From NCBI GenBank assembly GCA_018398765.1, contig JAHBMJ010004611.1, positions 47,608 to 78,840 on the forward strand: 31,233 bases of DNA. The letters run 5' to 3'. Below the pieces are notes generated by a model. It saw nothing but the letters and a program-made list of their open reading frames with translations, ran no database searches and was not told the origin of the DNA. Positions 1 to 10,577 of the stretch are shown piece by piece (within the stretch, counting starts at the first letter, position 1; every line of letters starts with the position of its first letter). Source of the DNA: Chromera velia (taxonomy: Eukaryota > Sar > Chromeraceae). The position numbers and the translations under genes were made by a program.

Positions 1-1095
1 GGGGGGGGGGGGGAACCTGGAAGCTATATTTTTTTTTGTTTGTTTGAAAATTACCCCTAGGATTGTATATACATCTATACCTAGATCCAAGCGTTATAGC
101 TAGCGTTATAGATAACTACCGATCACGTACCTAAGCTCTGCACTCTAAAAAAAAAGAAAAGAAAAAAATAATAAACAGTACGTGCTGATATTTTTTTTAT
201 TTTTTTATATATCGGCACAACATCTGTTGTTTTTCAAGCAACACTCAGGCTGTGGAACACTCTTTGCAACATCTAAATAACACCTCAGCAACACCTTAGC
301 AACACCTAAATAAGTGTCATTCTTTATATAGAACACTCTTTAATACTCTTTGCAATGTATGGACAACATCTTTGCAACACTTTGACAATATTTGAACAAC
401 AGTTGTTTGTGAGGATCCATAAAAAAAAAACCTATAAAAAAAAAATTAGCTCCGAATCCTCCAATATTTTTTTAATGTCTTTTTACAGTGTGGAGCCTAG
501 TCACGTACTTGACGGATTAATCCCGTTCTGGAATCACAAATCTTGACTAATCTTTTGATCATCAATCTGTCTAGCAATCTCTCTGTCATGAAGATTGACC
601 AAAGATGTTTAATCACGGAATATATTTATTCACGTATTAATGTTTAATACCCACTTTAAAATTTAATATGTTCAGGAATATTATTCTTATTATTAATTTT
701 CTAAATAAATTAACCTCTCTAAGTACAATTTACTGTGCCAGTATAAAAGAAGACTTTTGACTGACAAAAACAAAAGTTTTGCCTCCGCAAAGGCCTGTGC
801 CCTTTACCCCCCCCCCCCTTCTCCCCCCCCCGGGAAGAATTGTTTTTTTCAGGGGTCATTTCCCCTTAGAAAACACGTTTTTTTTTTAAATAGTTAAGGG
901 TATGTTTAGGATGATAAGAAACTTTTGCTAATTAATCACTTTATTCAGTCACATTCAATCACCCCATGGGGTAATAGTAATTGAATATATTCCCATCACA
1001 ATTAACTTGAAGTGACTAAACACCTTTGAGATTGACAACCCACACCTGTCTCAAAGAATGCACAGTCATCTACCCCTACGGAAGTCAGGACTCGG
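1..1095. other. AT-rich intergenic region, no gene seen
   Basis: The window opens with a run of 13 G, possibly a contig or assembly edge. The rest is AT-rich with many A and T runs, and a C-rich tract lies near 808-831. From about 220 to 410 short units such as gcaacacct and gaacactcttt recur in imperfect tandem. Only one short reading frame (355-546) is present. It is low-complexity and has no coding character. I see no RNA gene. Confidence 0.6.
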
Positions 1096-1121
1096 ATGAT
1101 CGCCTTCATCCACGAGTCTGA

Positions 1122-1769
1122 GTGCTCTCAGTGCTCTGGCGTGCTCTGGTTGGGTACGTCCACGACTGCCAATGGCATGCGGACGCGTCACGAAGCGACT
1201 CGGGTGGGACCTCAATCGGAGTTGCCACGCGAAAACTTAGTACCCACCTCTCTTTCCTTCATGACTTCCCTTGTCCCTTCCCTTTTTCCCATCCTGACGC
1301 ATACAGCCATAAACTCATTCCCCCCGGCCCTTCCCCCGCGTTACCCGAGGGTTGCTCCTCCCGACCAAGCTCCTTCCTTCGCACCCTGCAACGTGTTCAT
1401 TTTCAACACATCAAGCTCCATTCAGTACCTTTCCCGTGCCTTTCTCGTAACAGGGACTGCTCAGAATCCGAAAAACATGATCTGATTTCGTACACATGTG
1501 CGCAAGATACACCCCATCCCGGTGCGTTCAACTTGGTCAAAGCTGCGTTCACGCATCTGATTCAGTGGACAGATAAATCCACTGCTCTTTCTTTCTCTTA
1601 CACAGAGTCGGAAATACTTCTAAGTCCTCCATCCCCTTCTTCCTCGCACAAATACCGACAGACACACATTTCGCGAGTGACTTTTTGCAGATGGAAACAA
1701 GCTGCCGAGGGTCTTCACAGATCTGACCGAAAATTGTTTCTGCCTTCCTTCCTTTCACACAAAAGTTGA
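1122..1769 (+). other. Open reading frame of 215 codons, doubtful
   Basis: This frame is open for 215 codons but is rich in Ser, Pro and His and has no motif that I recognise. Overlapping frames on both strands are also open (for example 1549-1827 on the minus strand), as expected where pyrimidine-rich sequence lacks stops. It may be non-coding or part of an intron of a minus-strand gene. I record it only because it is the longest frame in the first 7 kb. Confidence 0.12.
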
Positions 1770-1839
1770 GGGATGCTTGGGGGGGGAAACAGACAAATGC
1801 AGGTCGCTCTTGGTCTACCACAGCCAAACACCTACCCTC

Positions 1840-1968
1840 AGTTCTCTCCCTGGCTGTTCGAGAGTCCCTGCATCAAGTGCAACACCCCCATTGCCTGCTC
1901 ACGTCGGCCCTCCGGCAATTGAGCCTGCAGCACCACAGGGGGTGTAGGGGCCATGCAAGCACCGCACT
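1840..1968 (-). CDS. Candidate internal or terminal exon, minus strand, unknown product
   Basis: On the minus strand a long pyrimidine tract ending in ctcttttctcag abuts this segment, which is a good 3' splice-site context. The frame that follows begins Cys-Gly-Ala-Cys-Met-Ala-Pro and contains a helix-like stretch (PEGRREQAMGVLHLMQGL) before an in-frame TGA. A possible donor GTAGGT lies just past that stop. I recognise no family. With the candidate exon near 3 kb it could belong to a minus-strand gene spanning 1-3.4 kb, but phases could not be chained. An accidental open frame is quite possible. Confidence 0.2.
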
Positions 1969-2996
1969 GAGAAAAGAGGAAGGAGAAGAAAAAAGAAGCG
2001 AAACGAGAGGGACGCAAGCAAAACGGCACACACGGGAGTGGAGCGGAGTGTAGCGGCGCTTCCTGGGAGAATCTGCAATCAAGCAAATCCAGGGACACAA
2101 AGACAACAGACAGCAAAGGGGAAGCAACACACAGACAGCAGGGAAAGAAACTGCCGTGAGTAGATGCCCGTCTTCCTCTCTCCACACACGTTGTGTTCCC
2201 TAACATGACTTCAATTCAGGGAGATTGAATGCAAAGCGGGCCTCCTCTCAGCTGCTGATTCAGGAACTTTGTGGGGGTCTCTGCCCAAGCCCTGATCTCA
2301 GAAGAGATTGAGTAGATCGACATGCGTGCAACGCTTTGACCCAGATGCATTTGTCGACATTCGGCCCATAATTGGTGGATTAGGTGAGTCATTAGAAGAA
2401 AAGAAACTCTCAGACGGTGGACACTCGCTTAGAGGGTCTGACACCTTTACGTCCTTTGAGTCAAGCAAGCGCGCGACCAGAAGCTTGGCCTAGAAGATAG
2501 GAAGAGACTCACCCGTCCACGAGAAAAGGCTGGCACATTCAAACGCAGGGCGCAACCAACCCTTTCTCTTTTGTTTGCCAAAGGCAGGCAAAGTGAGGGT
2601 AAAAATCGGAAGACACTAACCAGAAAGAGATCGAGTATTCTCCATCAGGTTCCGATTGCGCGAGAGCAACACTTGCCCCTTTTAGAAGCCCTCCAATTTG
2701 AAACCATTTAGAATCAGCCAAAGGGCCTTTTCTCCCTTCCTCCCTCGATCCCTCTCTCCCCTTTGTAGCCTCAGCCCCCCCGTGCCAGAATAAGTGCGTG
2801 AAGTTTCCCCGGCCTCCCCAAATGGCGGCGCCCTTGAGATAGAAGGCACTCCTCGTCAGGTCGGTTGGTGATGAGGTCTCCACAAAAGGTACACTCCGCT
2901 CCACACGGCCAGACAAAACAAGTGAAGAGAGAGGCGAGACATAGAGCATGTAGATGAAGGAAGTGAAGAGACGGCAGATGCTTGCCTGGCCTACCT

Positions 2997-3080
2997 GAGA
3001 AGATCCACTGCTGTCGCCATGTTCTTCGTCAGACTCTTCGCTCTTGGCTTTTTTTCGTCCCATGTGCCCTCCTTTCATTG
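2997..3080 (-). CDS. Candidate 5' exon with an acidic/serine-rich N-terminus, minus strand
   Basis: The minus strand reads from an ATG into a short basic stretch and then an acidic, serine-rich run (KKAKSEESDEEHGDSSGSSQ). It ends at a codon boundary followed by GTAGGC, a possible 5' splice site. Basic-then-acidic tails of this kind are common in nuclear proteins. A possible next exon further along the minus strand (about 2760-2900) reads ECTFCGDLITNRPDEECLLS, with a CxxC pair, but the phases do not join cleanly. I cannot name a product. Confidence 0.2.
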
Positions 3081-3084
3081 CTGC

Positions 3085-3151
3085 TCCATCCCTCTCGATC
3101 TTCTGCCCTCCCTCCATCCCTCTCGATCTTCTGCCCTCCCTCCATCCCTCC
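3085..3151. repeat. 28-bp tandem repeat, two full copies plus a partial
   Basis: The unit starts tccatccctctcgatcttct and repeats at 3085-3112 and 3113-3140, followed by a partial copy to about 3151. It is pyrimidine-rich on the plus strand and sits next to a purine-rich stretch (about 3236-3264) made of ggga/gggag units. Confidence 0.8.
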
Positions 3152-3419
3152 CTCTTTCACTCCTCTGCACCGTCCCTCCAGTCGGTGAAGCAAGAGGGAA
3201 GGGGGCGGGGTCTTCCGGAGGATCTGCTTTTGTGGTGGGAGGGAGGGAAGGAGGGAGGGAGGGATGATTGAAATACAAGAAACAAAGGAGCGACGCGCAA
3301 AGCACGTACTGCAGAGAGAAAAAGGCGTAGGGGAAATGGAAAGAACCTGCCCCAAAAGAATAAAACCAGAAAGTATTATCGGCCGAGAGGTTCGCATGGA
3401 CGCAGAGAGGAGACAAACA

Positions 3420-4205
3420 GGGTAAGAGTGAAAAGGTGTTCAGATAGAGCTGTCAGGACTACAAAGACGGACGGCATTTCAGAGAAAAGGCAACAAGAAA
3501 GATGAAAGGGAAAACAAGGAAAAACACGCAGCCGAGTCAAGTCGATAGAGATTTAGACTTCCTCTGGATACACCCATCTGGACACAAGCTGATTAAAGGA
3601 AAACAGACTGCAAGCTCAGATGGGTCACCGGTTGAAGCGGGTTGACGCGACAAGCCTCCAGTCAGAACGCATTTTCGCTGCACATGCAGGCTGACCAACA
3701 AGAGGTCTCTTTAGAGAGACCCTGCAGACGGGAGAGGGGGCCGCGTGCGACCCAAGGGGGCTGCCTGCAAGCACATGCGACCCAGAGAGGGGAGAGCGAA
3801 GAAGAAGTGAGCGGGCGTTCAGCAGAGCTCAGCGTTTTGTCAATTGCATGACTGCATGTACGTTTCCCTGCGAACCTGTCCTTTTCCGTTTTTTTTCTAT
3901 CTCATTCTCTCTTTTTCTTTCTCGAGCTCGTGTGCATCAATCTCTCCAAAAGGCAAAGAACGCACTTTCCCAGTGCCCCACTCTGCATGTGTGTGCGTCC
4001 TTCTGTGCTCTAGGCCGGTAGCTTGATGGAGCCACGTGTTGCTTCATTTATCTCTCCTCTCACCATCAACACCAACAAGCCATTTTGACGGACCCGAGGG
4101 AAGGAAGAGGGCGTCGAAGTGCATTCTGCATGTACAGAGCACGCAAATGCAAGAGAATGTTTGATGAGAATCTTAGAAAGAGCGAATCTAATACACAATC
4201 CAAAA
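3420..4205. other. No gene seen
   Basis: The frames in this stretch are short, on both strands, and mutually overlapping. No splice-bounded coding block, RNA gene or known motif was found. Composition is mixed, with a pyrimidine-rich patch at about 3878-3930. Confidence 0.5.
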
Positions 4206-4210
4206 AGACG

Positions 4211-4240
4211 TGCGTGTTTGTATGTGTATGTGTGTGTGTG

Positions 4241-4313
<73 letters not shown>

Positions 4314-4318
4314 CTGTG
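4211..4318. repeat. Compound (TG)n-(TC)n-(TG)n microsatellite
   Basis: A TG-rich tract passes into about 35 bases of TC dinucleotides and then about 35 bases of TG dinucleotides. The frames running through it on both strands are low-complexity artefacts. Confidence 0.95.
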
Positions 4319-4642
4319 AATGTGTCTGTTTGTGTGTGAGAGAGTGTATGGACCCATGTATTCTGCACGAACGATGAACATTTCTGAGTGAGCATGGATA
4401 CAAAGCTGACCCTTCTTTTCTCTCAATTCTGGATCATGAGTCCCATTCCATTTCCGGTAAATATCTCTTCGGCACTTCTGCACAGTCAGGCGCACATAGA
4501 TGTATAAGATCTAGTTGTGATCTCTTGGCACATTCATGCGGCCGATTGCATGCCAGAAAGGAAGGCAGATTGAAAAAGAGAAAAAAAATGAAATCCTCTC
4601 ATGAAAAGTTTTGGGCACGGTCATGCGCCAAAATGCAGAACT

Positions 4643-4702
4643 AAGGAAGGAAGGGAGGCAGGAAGGGAGGGGGGGAGGAAGGAAGGAAGGAAGGAAGGAA
4701 GG
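4643..4702. repeat. Purine microsatellite (GGAA)n
   Basis: This is a purine-only block of GGAA and GGGA units ending in seven or so clean GGAA copies. About 580 bases of unannotated sequence follow (4703-5284). They carry a short CA tract near 5077-5092 and no supported gene. Confidence 0.9.
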
Positions 4703-5284
4703 TTTTTTCTAACTTTAGACAGCATGTGTCAGGTGAAGGAAATTTTTGGGAAGTGCAAACAGGGAAGGGGATGACGTTATGAGGTGGCCTGGCATGAGCC
4801 GCATGGCTGGCACTGCCTGCCAGTCAACATCACATGAAGCAGCCTCGTTCATGCGCAAGCACGCCCTGCCAGAAGTGGAAGAGTTTGAGAAGAAATGTAG
4901 TCGTTAAGCTAATCGCCAAATGTTGCCACTACGCGTCGGAGTCACGGTCGGACTACGTAGTACGCGGACACAAACTTTTGCATGTGTTTTGTCAATTCTG
5001 GCCCGCTTCCGCGCGATGACGGGCAAGGGCAAGCTTTGCATGGGAGCTCATGCAACCAAAATATACAAACTGTTCACACACACACACACACAGTTCGCGC
5101 GCGTGCGCCTACAATCATCAAACCTTGCTTTCACCCTTTGCTCAGCTTCGTTGTTTTTCTTTACAAATGTTCCTGTTTGCTACACCCACATTCGTGCTCA
5201 ACCATTCGACCTACCCGACACAACAGGCATGCACACGTATATATATACTGACACAGGTAAAAAGTGTTCCCTTCCAATTCGATT

Positions 5285-5682
5285 TCATCCACCCGCTCCC
5301 CTCCATTCCCTCCCCCACTCACTCGTTTTTGGCCTGCCATGCTTCGAATGTAGGCGGCGACGTCGGAGTCCGGTTTCTCTCAATACGTTCCTCTTTTCTC
5401 CTGACCGTCGGAGATGATTCATAACCATCCGTCTGAGTTCAGCAGGAGAGCAGGAGAGATACCAAGTGCTCTTGCTAAGGCTGCAGACAGACAATTTCCG
5501 TCCCTGGGCATCCGTAAACGGGTGAACCTGGGTCCACCAGATACGCTTTCATTCATGCCAAGGACAAATGGTCTTCGGTCAAACTCATGCATGGGCACGG
5601 TCGGCGTTCTCTGGAGGTCCTGACAGTCCTGCGCCTGAGTTTTGTATTTGGAGACCTTCTCGATCGCGCACGCTGTACGCAT
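5285..5682 (-). pseudogene. OTU-family cysteine protease fragment, frameshifted
   Basis: The minus strand encodes RFTRLRMPRDGNCLSAALAR. The Asp-Gly-Asn-Cys-Leu core is the catalytic-cysteine motif of OTU deubiquitinases, in which Asp and Cys precede a conserved Ala-Leu. Translation then stops being OTU-like and ends at 5419. The expected helix (SPAELRRMVMNHLRRSG) continues in another frame from about 5453 downward. The switch coincides with two tandem copies of the 8-mer gcaggaga (plus strand, 5442-5449 and 5450-5457). Removing one copy would make the frame continuous, so the break looks like a slippage duplication. The catalytic-His half of the domain is not seen downstream. A possible donor (GTATTG) after the second helix leaves open that this is one exon of a larger gene. 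OTU domains occur both as cellular deubiquitinases and as passengers of transposable elements, and I cannot tell which this was. The motif is clear; the gene's extent is not. Confidence 0.55.
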
Positions 5683-5689
5683 CTGCAGA

Positions 5690-7160
5690 AGAGCAGTGTT
5701 CAGACGTTTGACTCATGCATACTTAACTGGGTGGTGCGTTTTCGTGGTTGTGTGACAGAGATGTCTGACCTTGATTCGCCATTTGTCGGGGCCCTTTGCT
5801 CTTGCTCAGCTTCCAGAAGAAGAGAATTCAAAGTTGTTCATCGTCCTCGCATGAAAGTAGATGCCCGTCCTTGCTTCTTCTCATGCAGAAGTGATGGAAA
5901 CTTTCACCGCATGCAAGCTCAGTTCGTCTCTCTGCTCTTTTCGTGCAAGTGTTTTGCGCAGGCGAACGTCTCTGCATGCATGGGCACAAAACGCAGCATC
6001 GTGGCTTTTCAACTGTCGTCAGTTGGGACAGTCGGGTCGGATCCTGGGCCGATATATACTCTACTATAATCGGATCCTGTTCGAAGTGCAGAAGAAGCAA
6101 ATTCGATGAACTGAGAGCAGCTGAAGACAGAAGTATATAATTGAACTTGAACTGCATGTGAGTCGTAAATCCATCAAAACGAATCAGTTGTATATGCATG
6201 CAGCCGATCGGCGTACGTATGGTGGCCCCGGAAAGACTGTATTACATATACAGAATTTTTCATGTACGCGCCCCTCAAGCAGCATCTGAAAGGTCAAGTA
6301 CTCATTTTCGGGGGGTTCGCACGGACGTTGGGCAAATTGCGGAAAATGGGGTAGGTTAGAGGTAAGTTACTGATTATAGATCACATGATGATCACATGCA
6401 CTGTCACTGCTGAGGAAGTTTCACTTCCGTGGATGCCGTCAATTAGTTCTTGTTAATTACAGCTGGCCTTTCAATCCTTTCCTGTTTGCAGTACTAAATG
6501 CACAGGCATCCCAAGCCGCTTTCAAAAAGGGTGATGCGTTGTGGAGGAGACGCCGAAAAAACATCGGAGACGGCATCTCCTGGTAGTTGCTGAAGTCTGC
6601 ACGCCTGCCTTTGTTCGACTCTTTCTCGTCAAGTTCTCGATCGTTCTGTACGATTTCGATTACTCATCATAGTATGGAATTTTCCAACAGCAATATGAAA
6701 GCACAGGTTTGCCATTTCCCTGCACACAACCTCGCCAGGACTTTCAATCCTTCCGCTCTATATCTACCCCGTCCTTCTGCTGGTCGTTCCGCCTCGTCGT
6801 CTCTCAATTGAGGCACGGCATGCCGCTTTGTCCGCTCGGCCGCGTCTGACGGTGTCTGTCGCCCCTTTTGGTTCACACTGCTCGTCCACTCGTTCCAGCT
6901 ATCTTTTCCGAGGGCGAATTTATGCCTCCGTTTACCTTCCGAACCCTCCATGTTCTCTGCCCTTTCCCCTGGGCTTTCCTTTGTCTTCCATTCCTCTCAT
7001 TGCATTCCCCCCTCACCTCGTTTCTCCCAATCATCTTTTGAGGACGCGTTTCAGTCTCTCTGGCCGTTCATCCATCCATCCATCCGTCCATCTGAATATG
7101 CCCTCATGCTGCTTTTTTGTTTGTCGCCACCTCTCCTTTTCTACTTTCTCCCTTTTACTT
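5690..7160. other. No supported gene; upstream region of APC1
   Basis: Short frames occur on both strands but none has a recognisable domain or convincing splice borders. The palindromic word TGCATGCA and relatives recur (for example 5974-5982). The promoter and the first exon or exons of the downstream APC1 gene probably lie here or just after, but I found no TATA box, initiator or start codon that I can defend. Confidence 0.4.
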
Positions 7161-7169
7161 CTTGCGCAG

Positions 7170-7268
7170 GCCTTCTGTGATCCCCTCAAAAGGACCGTGA
7201 CAGTCCGATTTGAAGTCTCAAAAGATGCGCCGTCGAGAAATTTTCGAACGGAAAGGAAACCTCTGCAA
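7170..7268 (+). CDS. Possible extra 5' exon of APC1
   Basis: A pyrimidine-rich tract ending in cttgcgcag precedes an open block that reads AFCDPLKRTVTVRFEVSKDA. It can end at GTGGGT at a codon boundary. The segment has protein-like character but no clear match to the APC1 N-terminus, and its junction to the 7562 exon does not fit in phase. It may be a genuine N-terminal exon of this gene or chance. Confidence 0.2.
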
Positions 7269-7561
7269 GTGGGTCTGCATGGTGAAAAACGATAAGAAAT
7301 ACAACGTACGGTTGGGGTTCGACAGTTCGAAGAATTTTCCCCCTGTACCTCACTTTTTTCTTACTTCTCTTCTGTTGCTTTGATTTTTTTTTTTCGCCTC
7401 GTGTCTTTGTCTGTCTGGTTTCTGATCAGTCTCCACCGCCGGCGCTGTTAACTGTCCCTTCTTCTTTTTCTTCTCAGCAGCTTTTTTGACCAGCATTTCA
7501 GAGGCGTGTGTGCATGTGCATGTGCTTGTGTGCATGCGCATGTGCGACTGGAAGGGTGCAG

Positions 7562-7635
7562 ATGAATTGAATGAATGTATGTACGAGCGAGTCGTCCGTA
7601 TGTATGTATTTTGGAGCGAACAAGACGATGAATTG
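7562..7635 (+). CDS. APC1: APC1 exon 1 of those recognised (5' limit uncertain)
   Basis: The frame reads [20 protein letters not shown] and ends at a strong donor GTGAGT (7636) at a codon boundary, in phase with the next exon. The pattern acidic-x-Tyr...Val-Phe-Trp-Ser resembles the family's early beta-strand (Val-Ile-Trp-Ser in animals). The acceptor (gggtgcag before 7562) is poorer. The following intron is only 62 nt, by far the shortest recognised in this gene. Confidence 0.45.
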
Positions 7636-8007
7636 GTGAGTGCGTCACTTAGTAAAGTGGAAAAGCGAATCTTCACCCTTTGCTTTTTCTTCCGCAGGCG
7701 TGTGTGTGTCTGTTCTCTGAGGAGACAGATAGTGAGCGACAGGCCGAGACAGAGACTCAGATCGGTCAAGAGAGGGAGAAAAGGAAGAGGTGCGTCGGGT
7801 CTCTGTGGGTCGTCGTGCGTCACTCCGAGTGCCTCTCTGCATTCTGCTTGGAGGACTCGGCTGATCCATCACCCCTGACTGTCACACTTCCCCCCAACAT
7901 GAGCTGCCAAGGAGTGTGGGGACTTCAGGGGTGCGGGGGGGCTCTAGTGACTTTGCAGTCTGCAGGTGCGTTAGAACACCTCCAGCACTTCTTTTCTCTT
8001 CTCTACT

Positions 8008-8065
<58 letters not shown>

Positions 8066-8071
8066 GCTCTC

Positions 8072-8103
<32 letters not shown>

Positions 8104-8139
8104 GCTCGCTCGGTCGCTCGCTCTCTCTCGCTCTCTCTC

Positions 8140-8174
<35 letters not shown>

Positions 8175-10536
8175 GTCTCTCTCTCTTTCTTTTCAGAACG
8201 GTTTGTATCTCCTCGGCGTCTCATTCAATTTGATTTCATCGTTGGGTGCCATTGTCGTGCCTTTATTTCTTTCTTTCTTTCTGTCTTTGTGTGCTTCTCA
8301 CTCTCACCCCTTTTTCTCTCTTTCTCTCTTTTTCTCTCTTTCTTCCTGCATCTTTATGTGTGCATGTGTTAGTGCTTCTGCACATGCATGCATGTGTTTT
8401 CTTCTGTTCGGCACGCAGATGGACAGCAGGGCTTGGCCTCCGTCCTCGACCACCCTCTGGCCCCTATGAGACCGGCTCTGTTCGTGCCGCTCTCTGCCAC
8501 TGAGAGCAGCAACAGCAACAGCAGCTGCAGTAGTGGCAGCAGCCCTTCTGCAGACCGCCCCCCTCTCCTTCTGTGGCCACAGCCGGCGACTGGCGAGAGC
8601 AGGGCTAGAAAGAGCGACAGCAACAGGAAAGCTTCTGACACGGAGCTTCCACCTGCCAGAAAGGCAGCGGGGGGGTTTTCAAATGCAGCGGTAAGAAGAG
8701 AGTGAGACGATTCAATTTCATGAAATGAGAAGAAGAAAAGTGGCCAGCCAGCAAGTGACTCATTGCTTCCCTGTGCGTATCCCCTGAACTTTAATTCTTG
8801 CCGGTTTCTGCTCGGAAGGCTTCGGCATGTCTCCTGTCGCTTTGCATGTGCATGGGGCCTCGGTATGGTGTGTGCACGCGCGCCTGCATGCAGTCTCGAT
8901 CTTTTTCTATTCAGCATCCTCATTCACTTTTCCAACAGCCTTTGAACACACTTCGTAGGAACTGTATACGCACTCATATACAAAAATGAGACCAGTTTTG
9001 AAGTCAGGGTGATTTGGCCAGTCGAGACCGCCCATTTCGAGCAGAAAATACGCAGTTTTAATCTTTTAGTTTTGTAGAGTGGTGCTAGCTGTGCCGGGGG
9101 TGGCTTCACATGCATGCATGCGTCCCTGTTGCATCCGCCAGTACGCTCTAGCAAAAACCGGCAAGAATTAAAGTTCAGGGGATGCGTGTTCTTTCCACAC
9201 AAGCAAGATTTCTTCTCTCATCTCATCGCATCTCATCTCCACTCCAGTCGCGTTTTCTGTACCGAGACAATAAGTGGAATGCACTGGTGGCTAGATTTGT
9301 TTTTTGTATTTCTCATCTAGATCTCCTAATTGTGAGGCCGGTCATCGGCATGCCACGCAGTCTGTTGTTTCTTCTCAAGCTTCTTTTCTTGTCCGCAGCT
9401 TCTCTCCTTTCTGTCTTGGCATTTGACTTCGTGTTCTCAGTTTACTTCTAAGTTACGCTGTGATGATAAAATAATGCTGCAGGAAGCCGACCCTCAACAG
9501 GCGCCTGCACGGACGGGTGCCGAGCAAGGAAAGGGCGAGCATGGGCTTCTTTCGGGAGAATCCGGGGGGACTTGTCGTTGGAAAGGGGAAGGAGAGGGGG
9601 GTGTAGAGAAAAGATGGGCCCCCCCCGTGTCAAAGAAGGGGTTGTGCAGCAGGAATCCGTTTGATGCTTCTACTTCTCCTTTAGGCTCTCGTCCTTATCC
9701 TTCTCCTTCTCACTGTCTCCTGCAAGTTTTCTGGGTAGACCCCCAGCTGCCGTTGTGTTTGGCGTGGCGGCCCGACCAGAAGGGAGGTCTGCGTTTGGTT
9801 CTTTGTGTGGTGGAATGCGGTGGGAATTCGGGGGGAGACAGTCCGTCCCGCAGCAGGAAGTGCGAATTGGAATTTGATGACCTGATCAAGACCCACATAG
9901 AAGGTGAGGATGCCTTGACCACCGCTTTAGAGGACGAGGAGGGGGGACGTCTGTATGCAGAATTTGGTGGTGGGGGGGTGGTGCTTCGAGAGATTTGGGG
10001 GGATTTTGTGGGGGAGGCTGGGGACGCAGTGGATGTCCAGGCAGCTTCTGTGGTCCCCTTTGTACATAATGGAATAGATGCAAGGTGCAGTCCCTGCTCC
10101 TCGAGTGTGGGGACGTCCGGGGTGACACGTGTGGGCGTGGTGGTGTGCATCCTCGCCCGGCGGGGTGAAGCGGGGGGCAGGCTGCGGTTCGTGCTTCTTG
10201 GAGAACATACGCGGGTCGGTTGGTCCAGTGATGCGTGCGTCGGTAAGGCCAGTCAGGGGTCACTCGGTGGCTTGTTTTTTGGTTAAGGATTTTGAAGGAT
10301 GGGTACATCCATTTGAAGATCGTGGTGATTGGCTGAATGATCGGACAGCTGTACAGATTCCCCCAATTCCTCCATGAATATTTGCGTAACTCTGATTTCA
10401 GGCTCTAGGGACCGATTAATCTGTTCTCTGTCTTTCCGACTGGCTTCTGTCTGGCTCAAAGCTGTCTCTGTTCACCCCTGTCTTTTGCTTTCCCCTCCAC
10501 TCTTTATTCGATGCCTCTTTCTCTGTCTCTCTCTCC

Positions 10537-10577
<41 letters not shown>

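Noticed and set aside
4066..4495. His/Thr- and Arg/Glu-repeat reading frames
   Set aside because: These are artefacts of the TG/TC microsatellite; the same applies to 8003-8224, 18970-19383 and 29862-30242.
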